Source: Plectrocnemia conspersa
Lineage: Eukaryota; Arthropoda; Insecta; Trichoptera; Polycentropodidae
Direction of reading: 5' to 3'
DNA length: 64,000 nt
Assembly (NCBI GenBank): GCA_009617715.1
Contig: VTFK01000126.1
Coordinates: 1,037,145-1,101,144 of the forward strand
The notes under the pieces: generated by a model
Seen by the model: only the letters and a program-made list of their open reading frames with translations
The model's database searches: none
Told to the model about the DNA's origin: nothing
Shown here: one piece after another, positions 12,300 through 24,056 of the stretch
How the letters are laid out: every line of letters begins with the position of its first letter
Position numbering within the stretch: the first letter of the stretch is position 1
Made by a program: the position numbers and the translations under genes

Positions 12300-15285
12300 A
12301 TAAAGCGTATTACTATAAAAAAACACGATTTTACTATATAAATAGATCATTATATGGAATACATGAAGTAATTCATTTTTTTAATTTCAAGTCATGCAAA
12401 ATAAAGCGATAAAAGTAATATTTAACACACCTTTCTAATATATATTAACATTAAAAACCTAAAATGTACCAAGTTTCTAATACAAACAATTAAATAGCAT
12501 TGCCAAAATCATACTGAAAAATAATATAAAAATATTATGCGGAACCATATTATTCAGTAATCTCCAGAAGTAATAATTACAACAAGATTAACTTAAATTT
12601 AATTATTAACATAAATTCCTTTACACGTATATCTTTAAGTAAATAGTCTAAAGTTAATAAATTTATATATTTTTATATTTTTGTTTATTATAGATGTTTG
12701 TATTTTTCCATAATTTATGTTTTGTATTAGGTACTATTAGTCTCATTTTATAATTTAACTAGAAAATGTATTCTTAATACTGTAATAAACGTTTATATTA
12801 TATATAATACATACATATAAAAAAAATTTTCTAGGTGTATCTTGATATGTTCATAAAAAAATAACGCAACTAATAATAAGTAAATATAGTTGCTTTATAG
12901 AGAATTGAGATACATATGTACTAGAAAGGTGGGATAAAAATGGCATTATTGAATTATTTTTATTTAAAAGTTTTCTTTAAATCAATTTTTCATTATATAA
13001 AAATAATTATAATTGAAAAAATAAATTATAATTAAAATTAAAATATGTTAAAATATCATTCTATTCCAAAAGTCTAAATATAAACGTATATATAATATTT
13101 TACTGGTTTTATTGTATATATAAAATTAATTCAATATATAATTTGACCTTGAAAACTTATCGTCCAATAGCATCGAAAACGCCCAATAACTTTTTTATAG
13201 CACGTGTCACGAATAACAATTATTTTAATCGATTAAACCGATCGAAGAAGATGAAAAAAATTGCTCCTATAACTAAGCCTACGCCTATATTATATAATAT
13301 AATATATTTTTTGCAAACATTTTTATAAACAACGAACCTATCATTATATTATAAATTTCTATTGGAAATAAATTCATGAATTACTTATACACCTTTCAAA
13401 TCAACACTGTGGAATTACTACAAATTACAATACCTTTTATGTTGCAAGGTTGTAACTAATACATTATGCAGAAAAATTAAGAAATTTATTAAAATATTCA
13501 AAATCACAATAAAATTGTAACTGAATTGACATAACGCAATGTATTCCATTTCATAAGATAACAACCTATAAATCATATAATTACTCAGTCGTCGCATTGT
13601 CCAAAGATTTACTGCGCGAAATTGCGTTTCCATTAAAACATTGCAACGAAAGCGCAAATTCCAAGGATAACTTAAATAATTCATCGACAGCGACAGGTAC
13701 CAAGATACAATTATTGTTGTGTTTTAAATCAAAGGGTGTGTCCGTTGGTAGGTTAGCACTGGTAAATAGAAGGTCGTCGGTACGAAACAGTGTTAAGTTC
13801 TGAAATTGCCCTGTCACGTACAACGTAGTTTCTTCCTTATTGTGAACTGCGATCATAATTCACTGGGTTGACAAGAAAGTTTACTAGACTTTGATAATGT
13901 TGTTGAAGAGCCGCAGGCTGTTGAAAATAAGCCATTACAACATTGGAACCTGTGCACTTTACTTAATTGTGCATTAATATTGAAATCGTATGCTTTTATG
14001 TTGTTATCAAATTATAATAACATATTTTCTAAAAAGCAAAAAAAAATTAAAGTAAACTTTTTAAGTATCCTGATCATCATTTTAAAAAAAGATCATTGCA
14101 ATTTTTTTTAATAATGTTAAAATCATTCATATAATATTTTTGGCGAAAATATATTTATAATTCATGTAAATTATCTATTAATTATAAGTATTTATATATA
14201 TTTTTATATTGTAAAATATAATCTGGAATGCGCATTCAATTAAAAAGCTATAAAAGACAATAATATTATTAGCTATTAACAGCTTAACGCCCGAGGACTC
14301 GTATACGAGTCTTGAAAGAACATTGCTTAGTAGCCATGCGTTTTCTTTTATTAAAAAGATACTGTGATACCATCAAGTTTGCCTCAATATGATAATCAGA
14401 GATGGTAGTATACTATTTCTACGTACATATTTCTATCAAATAAAAAATATGTTATGTTTGACTTCAAATTTTTGTAAAAATAGTCGTCTTATCCTATTGC
14501 GACGCAATGCAACGAGCATTTTGGGGCACGTGAATTTTTTTATGAAATGTATGAACCATAATTATTTATTTCAAATAAAAAAATATTTTATGTTACATTT
14601 TTTGAACAGATATAAATTTCAGGGTCAAACTGTCTGGCTAGGTTATAAATCTAATCCAATCAAAAGAAATCGAATCATCCTGGTTGATAGTACATCAATT
14701 AACAAAGATTTTAAACTTAAAATTCTGTTATTTTAAAATTAAAACGTAAAATCGTTACGGTATATGTAGATAAATTAGATAACACAGTAATCAAAGAACT
14801 TCCAAAAAATATCATCCATTAACTTACAAACATTTTTAACGGGTGTTTGTTATTTACAAATTTCCGAACCGAAATGATTCACAGATTAAGAAACAGAGGA
14901 AAAAATATACAATTCGGATAAATTATTGTAAAATAATTAAAAAAAAATAAATATTATCGCACTTAAAAGAATCTCTGAGGAATAAAATCATGAACGAATA
15001 AATATGTATTTTTTATTCCTAATATTTTGTGTAAATTTAAAATGGTTGCAATAGTACAAACCAGTTATTTATAATTTAATAACATGCATGTTTAAATGCT
15101 TCTATAATTTTTTGTTAGTAAAACAACCGTTTATAATATAATATAATTTGCACTCACCAAATTTTTCGGCGTCCTTTTTCTGCTTACAACTGTCACGGAC
15201 ACATTTATTTTCATCATTACACTTATGAAACACACTATATCACTATTTATATTTATTTTTATTATTTACACTTTTTTTATTTACA
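12300..15285. other. AT-rich intergenic DNA with few features
   Basis: Mostly AT-rich and featureless. Exceptions are the open frame at 13581-13856 (listed separately) and a perfect 16-nt palindrome GACTCGTATACGAGTC at 14296-14311. Confidence 0.6.
13581..13856 (-). other. unidentified 91-codon open frame, coding-like composition
   Basis: A short GC-richer island in AT-rich DNA. The frame encodes a mixed, hydrophobic-patterned peptide (for example FRTDDLLFTSANL and ILVPVAVDELFKLSLEF) without AT-driven bias. It has no signal peptide, no nearby TATA or leader motif and no family I recognise. It may be a fragment of a mobile-element protein or of a cellular gene copied here; low confidence that it is expressed. 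Confidence 0.3.
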
Positions 15286-15289
15286 CTAT

Positions 15290-15680
15290 TCACATTTTTT
15301 GATACGTATAAAAAAATGTATCACTATGAAGAAGAATTTCACAATTTATGCACATGTATGCTGTATATTGCCTTATTCAATGTGCAGAACAAACACGAGA
15401 TTTTCTTCTTACGTATTTATTACCACTTTTTATTTTTATTGGCCGATGGTTTTTTAGCTTATCCGAAAGCCTTTCTGGTGGATTAACAACACGGGCATGG
15501 CAAGATGTGGTAGAAACAGGTGAAGTGTCTTCAGAATCGAAAGATTCCACTGCATCCATCCTTTAGCCTTACTCAAACGAAAATCTTTGAATTTAATTTT
15601 GCTGTTACGATTCAAATTTTGATAGACACCAAACGAATAAAATAATGCGCATTGAAATAAATGAATAGCAACCTTTTATA
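15290..15680 (-). mobile_element. decayed piggyBac-like transposase C-terminus
   Basis: Reading the - strand, a frame near 15670-15560 gives CALFYSFGVYQ and FKDFRLSKAKGW, like the segment before the C-terminal end of piggyBac transposases (known pattern: N-x-Y...LY...FR-L). After a frameshift near 15555 come RRKSRVCSAH, a stop, then CINCEILL and DTFFY, like the terminal Cys-rich zinc-binding domain (CxxC...CxxC...CFxxYH). Frameshift and stops show it is dead. Assignment rests on motif memory. Confidence 0.5.
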
Positions 15681-16159
15681 TTTATTCTATTGTTTTTCGA
15701 AATATTAGGTAACTATGTATATATTTATTACAGTCCATTATACATTGAGGTTTATATTATATATTGTATGGCCGGTCGAATTGTTTTTTTATCATCTGGC
15801 TGTTATGAAACGTATAATACATTCTGAAATATCTTTTCTTATTTGATTTTTCTGGATTGTTCCACAAGATTCTGTTTTCCGTAAAAATAAATATTATGTA
15901 AGTAAAACGCTATTTTAAAATTTTCAGCTTATACACGGTACCACTTGTTCAGATATGGGTATAGTATTATATTTTCATCGTCGTGTTTACTAATCTTCCT
16001 GCATTTCCGGTGTATAATTTGAAATACAAATATAAAAATAATCAATCGGCCGGCGATGAAAAGTCCTAAACCCTTATTTTATTGCTTATTATTACGAAAT
16101 CTTTATTTTATTATATATAACAGTATTTAACTAATGCGGGATGTTAGCACAATTGTTTT

Positions 16160-16640
16160 ATAATCTGTGCATGTTTTGTGGACCATTTTCTTGTGCAATG
16201 GAATAATTATAGACTCCACCCAGTCTTGAAGCCATATCCCAATTTTCCATTTTTTTTGCATACGTCACACAATATGTTAATATCTTTTATCTCCGAATTC
16301 ATCAATCATTTCCGTTGGAGCTTTGTTCATCTTCAGTTTTTTAATAGCTTTACAAATCTCTGCAGGTAAGATATCTGGTTTAAAACTAAAATTCGTTTAG
16401 AGTGCTGGATTCTTTGGATAAGTCTGCTTTGTATAATGCTAAACAATATTGTTTCCATCTTTGTAAAACTTTATCGAGATACATTATGGGGCTTCCTGAG
16501 ATGTCATAAATTACCCATGGTTTTGGATGAGACTCGCGACTCAGTAATTTTATCGTTTCTAACAGATTTTGTTTGATTTGTATTTGCATTCGCTTTAATT
16601 TTAGCACATATATAGTTTATTTTTTTTTTGCTATGCCTAC
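16160..16640 (-). mobile_element. decayed non-LTR retrotransposon reverse transcriptase fragment
   Basis: On the - strand, 16607-16386 encodes KPWVIYDISGSPI, then LDKVLQRWKQYCLALY, typical of the linker before the reverse transcriptase in RTE-like non-LTR elements (W-x-EYC-LY). Downstream, other frames read ILPAEICKAIKKLKMNKAP, EMIDEFGD, then QDWVESIIIPLHKK, which are the first RT motifs. Stops and frame changes break it. No other part of the element is visible. Confidence 0.72.
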
Positions 16641-16929
16641 AGTTTTCTGAATTTCACTGTGAAGATTACCATGATATTCTTGGCTTTCTCGGTTATTATA
16701 CCCGATTGTTTCAGTTTTACAGTTAATCGGTAACATATATATCGAAATCTACCATAACAAAAATGTAAATATAAACAATGTAAAAAAGCACGCAATGTAT
16801 TGATAAAATAACAAAAAAAACTTGCTATGCGTGTCATTGATACATTGGTGAGCGTTCATAACAATTTAACTGCGTTGTTGCTTTTGTGTAACGCACATGT
16901 GCCAAATTAATACATAATATGCAATGGTA

Positions 16930-17052
16930 GGGGGAACGATAGGTGGTGGTTTGTTCCTGTAAATTGGCCTTCAGTGGTTCGCTTCGGACTACTATAAAAA
17001 CATTGTAGTTCTTCTGTTAGCTCAGAAGCAGTTTTCACTCTGAAAAGGCTTT
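16930..17052 (+). promoter_or_regulatory. CP3 promoter and conserved leader motif
   Basis: GGGGG at 16930-16934, TATAAA at 16993-16998, then AGAAGCAGTTTTC ending at 17036, a 5-nt spacer ACTCT and GAAAAGGCTTT at 17042-17052. GCAG starts 35 nt after the TATA start. Confidence 0.78.
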
Positions 17053-17066
17053 ACGTACACATCAAC

Positions 17067-20000
17067 ATGAAATTCGTGAGTATTTTATCTTTGGAATATA
17101 TAAACTAGTATCATACATTATAACGTAGTGATTCTCGTCAGATTATATGATGAAAGATGTTATTTTTACAACAAATATAATATAAATTAATTTGCATGGA
17201 AAAATACACGCTGATTTCAGCTATATAAATATTTAAGTATTGTCAATATAGTCTTGATTTTAGATTGTTTTCTAAATGTTTCAGAGAAGTTATTCGTTTT
17301 TCAATACAATGCATAAATTTGTAAATTTAAAAAATAAAATTACTATTTCAAAAAAATCTTCCTGATAAAGATAAATATATTTTTAACTTTTTTTTTTAAA
17401 CAGGTAATGTTATAAAACAATTTTAACCTCTTCAATAATTTTTTCTTTTTATATTTGTTTTGAATCATTGCAATTTTAAAACAGGCTGACTAACGAACTG
17501 ACAATGTCTATTTTCAGCCGTTTCAAGAATATATAATTAAAACTACGGCAGTTATCGTGCCCTAAAAAGTTTTATATCTTGTATACTTATAAACATACAA
17601 AAAAGTTTTTAAAAACCAAGCTTAGAAACTGAACTTTTATTGGTAATTTCATTTTTAAATGAAAAATCGCGAATTTTTTAGCAGAGGAATTAAAAAAATA
17701 CATAATATACAGAGAAAATTATATACAACCGCAGAAATTATTTCGCAGATTTTTTCATCGTAAAAAGCGTAATTTTTTTCAGTATAGCTGATAAATATAG
17801 TACGATTAGGGTACATAGATTTTTTAAACCGTTTTTTTGGATTAAAATTGATATGTTAACTAAATATTTTCTATTTATTGTACTAATAAAGTGTATTTAT
17901 TATACTTCACCAGTTTAATTTTAAACTCATTAAAATCGTAATATACCTATTGCTACATTTACAAAATCTATTAAACATTTCAATAAATATATTATTTTAT
18001 GGAAACAGATTTCAATGATGAATATATCTGATACAGTGTCGTCCTACAAATCAATTTTTGAAACAAAATTCTTCAGGGTTGTCGTCTTAAGTTTCAGTTC
18101 TTGGTTCAATTCTGTGCATTATTTTAATAATTAGTTGACGTCAATAATAATATTTTAATATTTTAATCAACATGAACGTTTGTTTAAAAACATCTTGCAA
18201 ATGAACGTTTCACGCCTGCCAAATGATAGCTTAAACAACATATAATTTCACTAGCAATTGTCAGTGTAATTATATTGTGAAAATGTATTCCTATATAATT
18301 TTACTGAACGAACACGATAGACTAGTGGTATGAGTCGCTGACTATTGACCTGAAAGACATAGGTTCGAATGCCATATGGACCTTATTGTTTTTTAATATC
18401 TATCGTGAGTGGGAGATCGTAATTGGTGAATGTTATATTATATAATTAAAATTATATAAAAAATATATAATTAAAATTGCTGCTATTTTGTAAAATTAAA
18501 TCGAGATATTTACAAAATTTATTTGTAAAACTAGTTTCATGTTAGAATTTTTTTTTAAAATTTTTGTTCATTACATAATTAAATAATACATTTTTATAAA
18601 CATATATATTTACATTTCATTGGTTGCTGGTTAATTACCATTATCACAATTTACGATTGATTAGCTAAATTAAGAGGAATTACAAAAATAAGAATAATAA
18701 AAGAACATAAAATAAGTTTAGGTCAAAGTACATAAACACCTTTACCAAAAAAAAAAAAAAAAAATTATAAATTATAAATATATATTTTTAATATAAAACT
18801 CGTGGACCCGGTGCTGTTAAATTAATAGATAAAATGTATGCGTCAGAGCAAGATGTGCTTTGGCATTTTGTGTTTATATTTAAATTTGAGTTTGTTTTTG
18901 TCGTAATCACCGATTCTTGAGGTTAACGGGTTAGAATGATCTCGCGGTATATTTTTATAATAATTATTGGTATGGTGGTGAACATGTTCTTTAATAGTTG
19001 GAATTAAATATTTATTATGAATTTTTTTGAGGTTAGTATAAAAAGGTGTATTATAAATTATTAGAATACGGCAGTTATTGTGTTCTCAATAATCGTTAAA
19101 ATGACATAAAAAAAACATTTTTTTTTTGAAAAAATAAATTTGAAATATTGAAATGGCCGCTATTTTTAAACAAAATGGATTGGCTCAATAACTTAGCCAG
19201 GGATATTTATAGAGGGAATGTTTTAGAAAAGTTTTATAAAAGGTGTTCACAAAAGCATATATGCAGATTTGTAGATGTATAACTAAGATAAGTTTTGGGG
19301 TCTTTGTCTAAATAGCTGCATTGAAATATTTTTCTAAATATATTTCTATCGAGATATACTAAACATTTTCGATAATAATGCAATACTAATGTTTCAATAG
19401 GGCAATGACGATTTGGTTTATTACATAGCAAACGTATATTTGAGTCGTGCAAAAACAAAACTGTCCATCTGTAATGCTATCGAAATAATAGAGTAACTTA
19501 AAAATATTCTGACTATTTCTATTTGTTACGAAACAGAAAATCCTGTTTTTAAAATTAACGTCAAGTTTAGCATAAATATAAAAGTTATTTTCTTCGTGAT
19601 TTATAAAAAAAATCAGTTAGATAATCGCTTTTGCGTTTGAACGATTTGATTTTATCGACATGTCGCTTTGCCGTTATTCTATTTTATCACACTTCTGCTC
19701 TTCTAATACAACTCATGTGCTTACTCGTGTCACACTCGCAAGGACGCGTGCACTGAGATTGCCGCAGTTCAGAATTCAATGCCACATGAGCCGAAAGCGA
19801 TAGGTGCAATAAATCGTCGAGTACAATTTGCACGTTATACACGCCCTCTCGTACATGCGCTCCTGATAGAATCCAGTTCGTTTGCGGCCGGTGCGACAAA
19901 CTAAAACGCCGTGCCCGCCGGAATATTGTTCCCAATCTTCTTCCTTACACTTTCTCTCACCCGTGATCTCCTAATACAATTTTTGTGTTTGCGTCACTCA

Positions 20001-22387
20001 TCGTGAGAGATCGCCGCATACGGTACTGGTATCGTGTTGTCCTATTACGTATTCAGGCTTAATCCCAGATTGATGGTGGCGAATAATATTATTGTTTTTT
20101 AAAAATAAATTGCCAATCTCGCGACACATCCTATCGTTTGTGCGCTCCTAATAGTTTTCAGTTCGTTGCTGTCGGTCGATGCGACGCTGCCGGGGATCGC
20201 CGCCGCACTCGTTCGTCCGTAATGACGCCCTTTGCTTCATGCGCTCTTAATAGAATCCAGTTCGTTTGCGGCCGCGGCGGCGGACAAACAAGGTGGCCGC
20301 CGCCCCGTCGGAAATAAATTATTGTTCCCGTTCGTCGAAATTCTACCGCCTTGCACTCGTGCTCTCCTAATACATTTTTTGTGTTTGCGTCACTCGTCGT
20401 CGCGAGGCGCAACGCGATGAACACATGCGGTCGTCGCATCAATCACTAAATGATCAATTTTTATACTTTTAACACACAAACAATCTACCAGATAAAATAT
20501 ACCTATTATTTTTTTATAAAACATAAATTTGTATAATTTGAGCATGGTGCAAATAGTTGATTATTTCTTTCTTGTGGAACTCATGACGTGACTTGCTGCA
20601 ATGCAACCTATAACCAGCATACACTAAAATCCTCAGTCAAAATGTATATTATACATATTTATTTAAAATTCGTGGCCATGGCAGATATATCACTGCCAAA
20701 ATATAAAATTATAAGTTGAATGTAGTACATATATGTTAAATATAGAATATATACAATATGCAAATATACTTTAAATCAAGGCTATGTATGACCCGCGGGT
20801 CACCAAGTGACCCGTTTGATGATTTGAAGTGAACCATTTCAGTTCTGCAAATATCATTTTTTTACGTGTTACGATGTCACGACTAGACCACATATATGGT
20901 TGTTAGGACCAAAAATATTCACTGACCCGAATAGTCTTTTTAATAGTCGCATTTTAATTATTTTTACCCGCAGCCAAAAAAGGTTGCTGAGGCCTGCTTT
21001 ATATGATATATGTATAAGACATAACGAAACTTGTGAAAACACGATAACTGCTGTAATTTTCAATATATCCAGATAAAGAGGTAAAGACATTTAAAATCAT
21101 AAATTAAATTCTAATAAAAATTAAATATTTTGAATTTTTATTGTCATTGGGATATAACGAGATTTGAAGAAGCAATAACTACCGTAGTTTTAGTGATATC
21201 GTCATAAAACTCATTTACATAGCTTTTTTCAATATCTCAGCTAACTTCGTATGCCAGTCTGATCCGCTATTTTTTTAAAATGGCAACTTTTCAAAACATT
21301 AAAAAAACGTAACTTTGTTAAAAAAAGTAATATCTTGTCGCTATTTGTCAATATTTTGTAGTGTTGCTTCCAGGTACAACGGAGTTGTCAAATTTACTTA
21401 AGGTCCTTTTTTATGATTCTTATTTTAAAGATGTAGTATAATCATAGCAATAAAAATAATAAAGTAAAAAGCGTTTTAAATTAAAATTCAATTAAAATAA
21501 AATATAAAATTTTTTTTTACGTTTTTTGTCATTCATGTGAGATATAACGAACTTTGAGAACAATATAACTACCATCATATTGTCAAAAAACTATTTAAAA
21601 AACTCGTTTAAAAAAAACTAAGTAAAAAGATAAACTAATTTAAAAATGGAAAAAAATGGAAATTCACAAAAAAAAAATCGAAAAATTTGCATAAAAAAAT
21701 AATATTTTTTTTACCTATAGGATAATTCCCCAAAGTTAGAAATAAACGATAATCAATAGGTACTTAGTGCAGAAAGTCAGCAATCATTATTTAAAAGAGG
21801 TTTAGGCAAACATTTTTGATGTACATAAAACCAGTTTAATCACATCATCGTTATTTAAGTTTATATATTATATATACATATGAACGGGAACTAAAATTAA
21901 AGTGAATAAAGTTATTCATTTCCATTAATTTTTATTTTTAATGTATGCTTTTTTTTAGTTCGCAGCTCTTTTGTGCCTGGCTGCCGTTGCCACCGGCCAT
22001 CCAGTTGGATGGGCGTGGGGCGGAGCTCCCTTGGGACCAGACGGTCGCGTCGTAGACACCCCTGAAGTGGCCCACGCCAAAGCTGCCCATTTCGCCGCAA
22101 AGGCCAATGCTGCACATGGCGCCTGGGACGGTTCAAACGGCTGGAACAATGGCTGGAACGGCTGGAACAACGGTTGGAATGGCTGGAACGACTGGAACAA
22201 CGGATGGGGCAACTGGAACCACGGTCCAGCCCACGTAGCGCTCACCCACGATGCTCAATATCTGAAAGACACGCCTGAAGTAGCCCACGCTAAGGCTGCT
22301 CATGCCGTAGCCCATGCTTCAGCCGCTCACCGCGAAAATTATTGGGGTTACAACAACTACGCCTATGGATACCCACAACACTGGTAG
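17067..22387 (+). CDS. CP3: cuticle protein with NGWN repeats and a 4.9-kb intron
   Basis: Exons 17067-17075 (MKF) and 21959-22387, about 145 residues. The 4883-bp intron is far longer than the 62-966 bp of the other genes and is full of repeats (18309-21415). I joined the exons because the first has a full promoter, leader and MKF|GTGAGT donor with no other second exon before 21959, while the second has an acceptor, the rest of a signal peptide ([13 protein letters not shown]) and no first exon of its own. The mature protein starts [13 protein letters not shown]. Module 1 is [20 protein letters not shown], followed by [15 protein letters not shown] Trp/Asn/Gly repeats, module 2 ([22 protein letters not shown]) and the end [21 protein letters not shown] lies at 22516-22521. 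Its closest relative is CP4. Confidence 0.78.
18309..18445 (+). mobile_element. tRNA-derived SINE, copy S1
   Basis: TAGACTAGTGGTATGAGTCG (box A-like) and AGGTTCGAATGCC (box B) are followed by a tail TCTATCGTGAGTGGGAGATC and GTAATTGGTGA. The same head and tail occur at 54545-54720, inverted at 34034-34205, and as a tail only at 38317-38386. It lies in the CP3 intron. Confidence 0.75.
18868..19060 (+). repeat. dispersed repeat A, copy 2
   Basis: Matches 2222-2400 in order and orientation, including the terminal GTTAGTATAAAAA-GTGT block. It lies within the CP3 intron. Confidence 0.55.
19635..20450. repeat. GC-rich degenerate repeat island in the CP3 intron
   Basis: A sharply GC-richer block. 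Two motif types recur: CTCCTAATACA followed by TTTTGTG and GCGTCACTC (near 19695, 19963, 20363), and GCGCTC-TAATAG with TCCAGTTCGTTTGCGGCCG (near 19857, 20139, 20243). Both strands show open frames, but their shared PQTNWIL peptide simply reflects the DNA repeat. It looks like an old tandem array or a composite element, not a gene. Confidence 0.55.
20777..20996. mobile_element. non-autonomous hAT-type element, 220 bp
   Basis: The left end is CAAGGCTATGTATGACCC and the right end AGGTTGCTGAGGCCTG, flanked by CTTTAAAT (20769-20776) and CTTTATAT (20997-21004): an 8-bp target duplication with one mismatch. GACCCG/CGGGTC motifs recur inside. The ends are hAT-like but the inverted repeat is imperfect. 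Confidence 0.6.
21010..21606 (+). repeat. three diverged copies of an ATAACGA repeat
   Basis: A ~60-bp pattern (ATAACGA, then TTTGA-GAA, CAATAACTACCGTAGTTTT, TCATAAAACTC) occurs near 21010-21070, 21145-21212 and 21533-21606, increasingly diverged. It fills the end of the CP3 intron. Confidence 0.45.
21327..21415 (+). repeat. direct repeat D, copy 1
   Basis: About 90 bp sharing GTAATATCT-GTCGC, TCAATATTTTGTAGTGTTGC and GTTGTCAAATTTACTTAAG with 23723-23815. The two copies bracket the CP3 second exon. Confidence 0.75.
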
Positions 22388-22529
22388 ATCTTCAAAGTAA
22401 TCTGTGTAAAAAGAAGTCATGCTGTATATACGATTCATCAGATGCATTGTATCATATCACTATCTTATGTCAATTTATTACGTAGTTTAAAAAAATAATG
22501 TGATCACCTTATTTTAATAAAAAATATAA

Positions 22530-23720
22530 AAAAATATATTCTGTTTTAATTAAATTAGTTATTATTACTAATCAAAAATATATAGGACAACAATAAATAA
22601 TGCATAATGGTTTTTTGTTAGTGTTATCAATAAGGGGCAAATACATATGGGTCAACTATTTTGTAAAACACGTTTTATCAATGCAATATGAAGGAAACTT
22701 TGTTAAAACTGAGTTATGACACTAGAATCACGTAATTCAAAATATATGACTACAATGGTTACAGCTTGAGCCGATTTTTTGTATGTGCTTTAGTAATATA
22801 ATGAAAAGATGTATATTAAAAATATGTTTATATTTTTTGGAATACACTTCATTAAGCTTAACATTTAAAATTACTATCAACCATATAAAGATTAGCAATA
22901 TTTAACATATTTTGGTTTATCTACATGTTGTAAAGATTATTTTGTTGTATTCCTCGTCTCTTTTTCTTATCTGTAAGTACCATTTTGTATTGATAAATGT
23001 TCATGCCGGTGTTTTTTTTATACATTTTCTAGTTTTTATAAACGGCCGTTTTTAACTAATTATTTTTTTCGTCACTGCTTTGGGTCGATGTTTTAAAGCA
23101 CTTATTTGATTAGTGCCAATGCAATTACTATATCATTTAATGTTGACTTAACTTATTTTAATGTATGTTATTGATATTTTTTAATTTTGTGGACGTACTA
23201 TGAAAGCCACAATAATATATTCTAGCTATAATATATTATAACATTATTACAAATTAGTTATTAAATCGCTACTAAGAGGAGATATTCTTCTTATTTATTT
23301 TTTGGCACTACAATTCTCTTAACTCTTCATTGTAAATTTCTTATTGAAGCACAATATCACATAGATGCAAATCTGATGTCTGCTGAAAAAAATATAAACT
23401 TTTTAATGATAAATTTACACAATACAAATTCAAAGAGCTTTAAACAATAAAATTAAAATAAATTAAATTCTCGTAGCTTTAATATATTTTTATTATTTTA
23501 AAATCAATATTTTATTATTAGTAACGTATTTTTACTTAGATGTTGCAAAATATACTTTAATAAACGAAAAGCCCTCAACCATTTACAAAGCATAAAATTG
23601 CCAACTATATAGTCTGAATTCCAAATGCTGGTTATAAAAGTTTAAGAGTTTTTACTGTATTCTATATAATAAAAATATCTTTAAATTGTAAATTAAAATA
23701 TTAGAATTTTAAGATTTATC
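22530..23720. other. AT-rich spacer between convergent CP3 and CP4
   Basis: No gene, RNA or element recognised. Confidence 0.6.
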
Positions 23721-23722
23721 TG

Positions 23723-23815
23723 GTAATATCTAGTCGCCTGTTCTTTTCATCTTCAATATTTTGTAGTGTTGCTTCCAGTTACAACGGGTTGTCAAATTTA
23801 CTTAAGATCATGATA
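23723..23815 (+). repeat. direct repeat D, copy 2
   Basis: Second copy of the repeat at 21327-21415, same orientation, 2.4 kb away, with only a few differences in the core. Confidence 0.75.
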
Positions 23816-24056
23816 ATCAAAGCTATGAAAATCATTATTATGAAATTTATACCCTAAAATTTGGTTAGCTAATTTACATATTAAGCCATCGATATGTATC
23901 ATATAAATACTCTTACTCAATATAAACAATGTTAACATTTGCGCAATTTCTTTATTAAAATATAGTTATAATTTTATATTTATATCATACAATTAATTTT
24001 ATAATACAATATGCCAGAACAATCTTATTTACATCATCGACATCTTAGCGATCTAT

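Noticed and set aside
14389..14736. 115-codon open frame on the + strand
   Set aside because: Composition is dominated by Ile, Leu, Asn, Lys and Phe as expected from AT-rich chance; no domain, promoter or splice context.
20158..20442. Paired - strand open frames (also 19687-19935) as an Arg-rich gene
   Set aside because: The shared PQTNWIL peptide reflects a degenerate DNA repeat, and both strands are open due to GC content.
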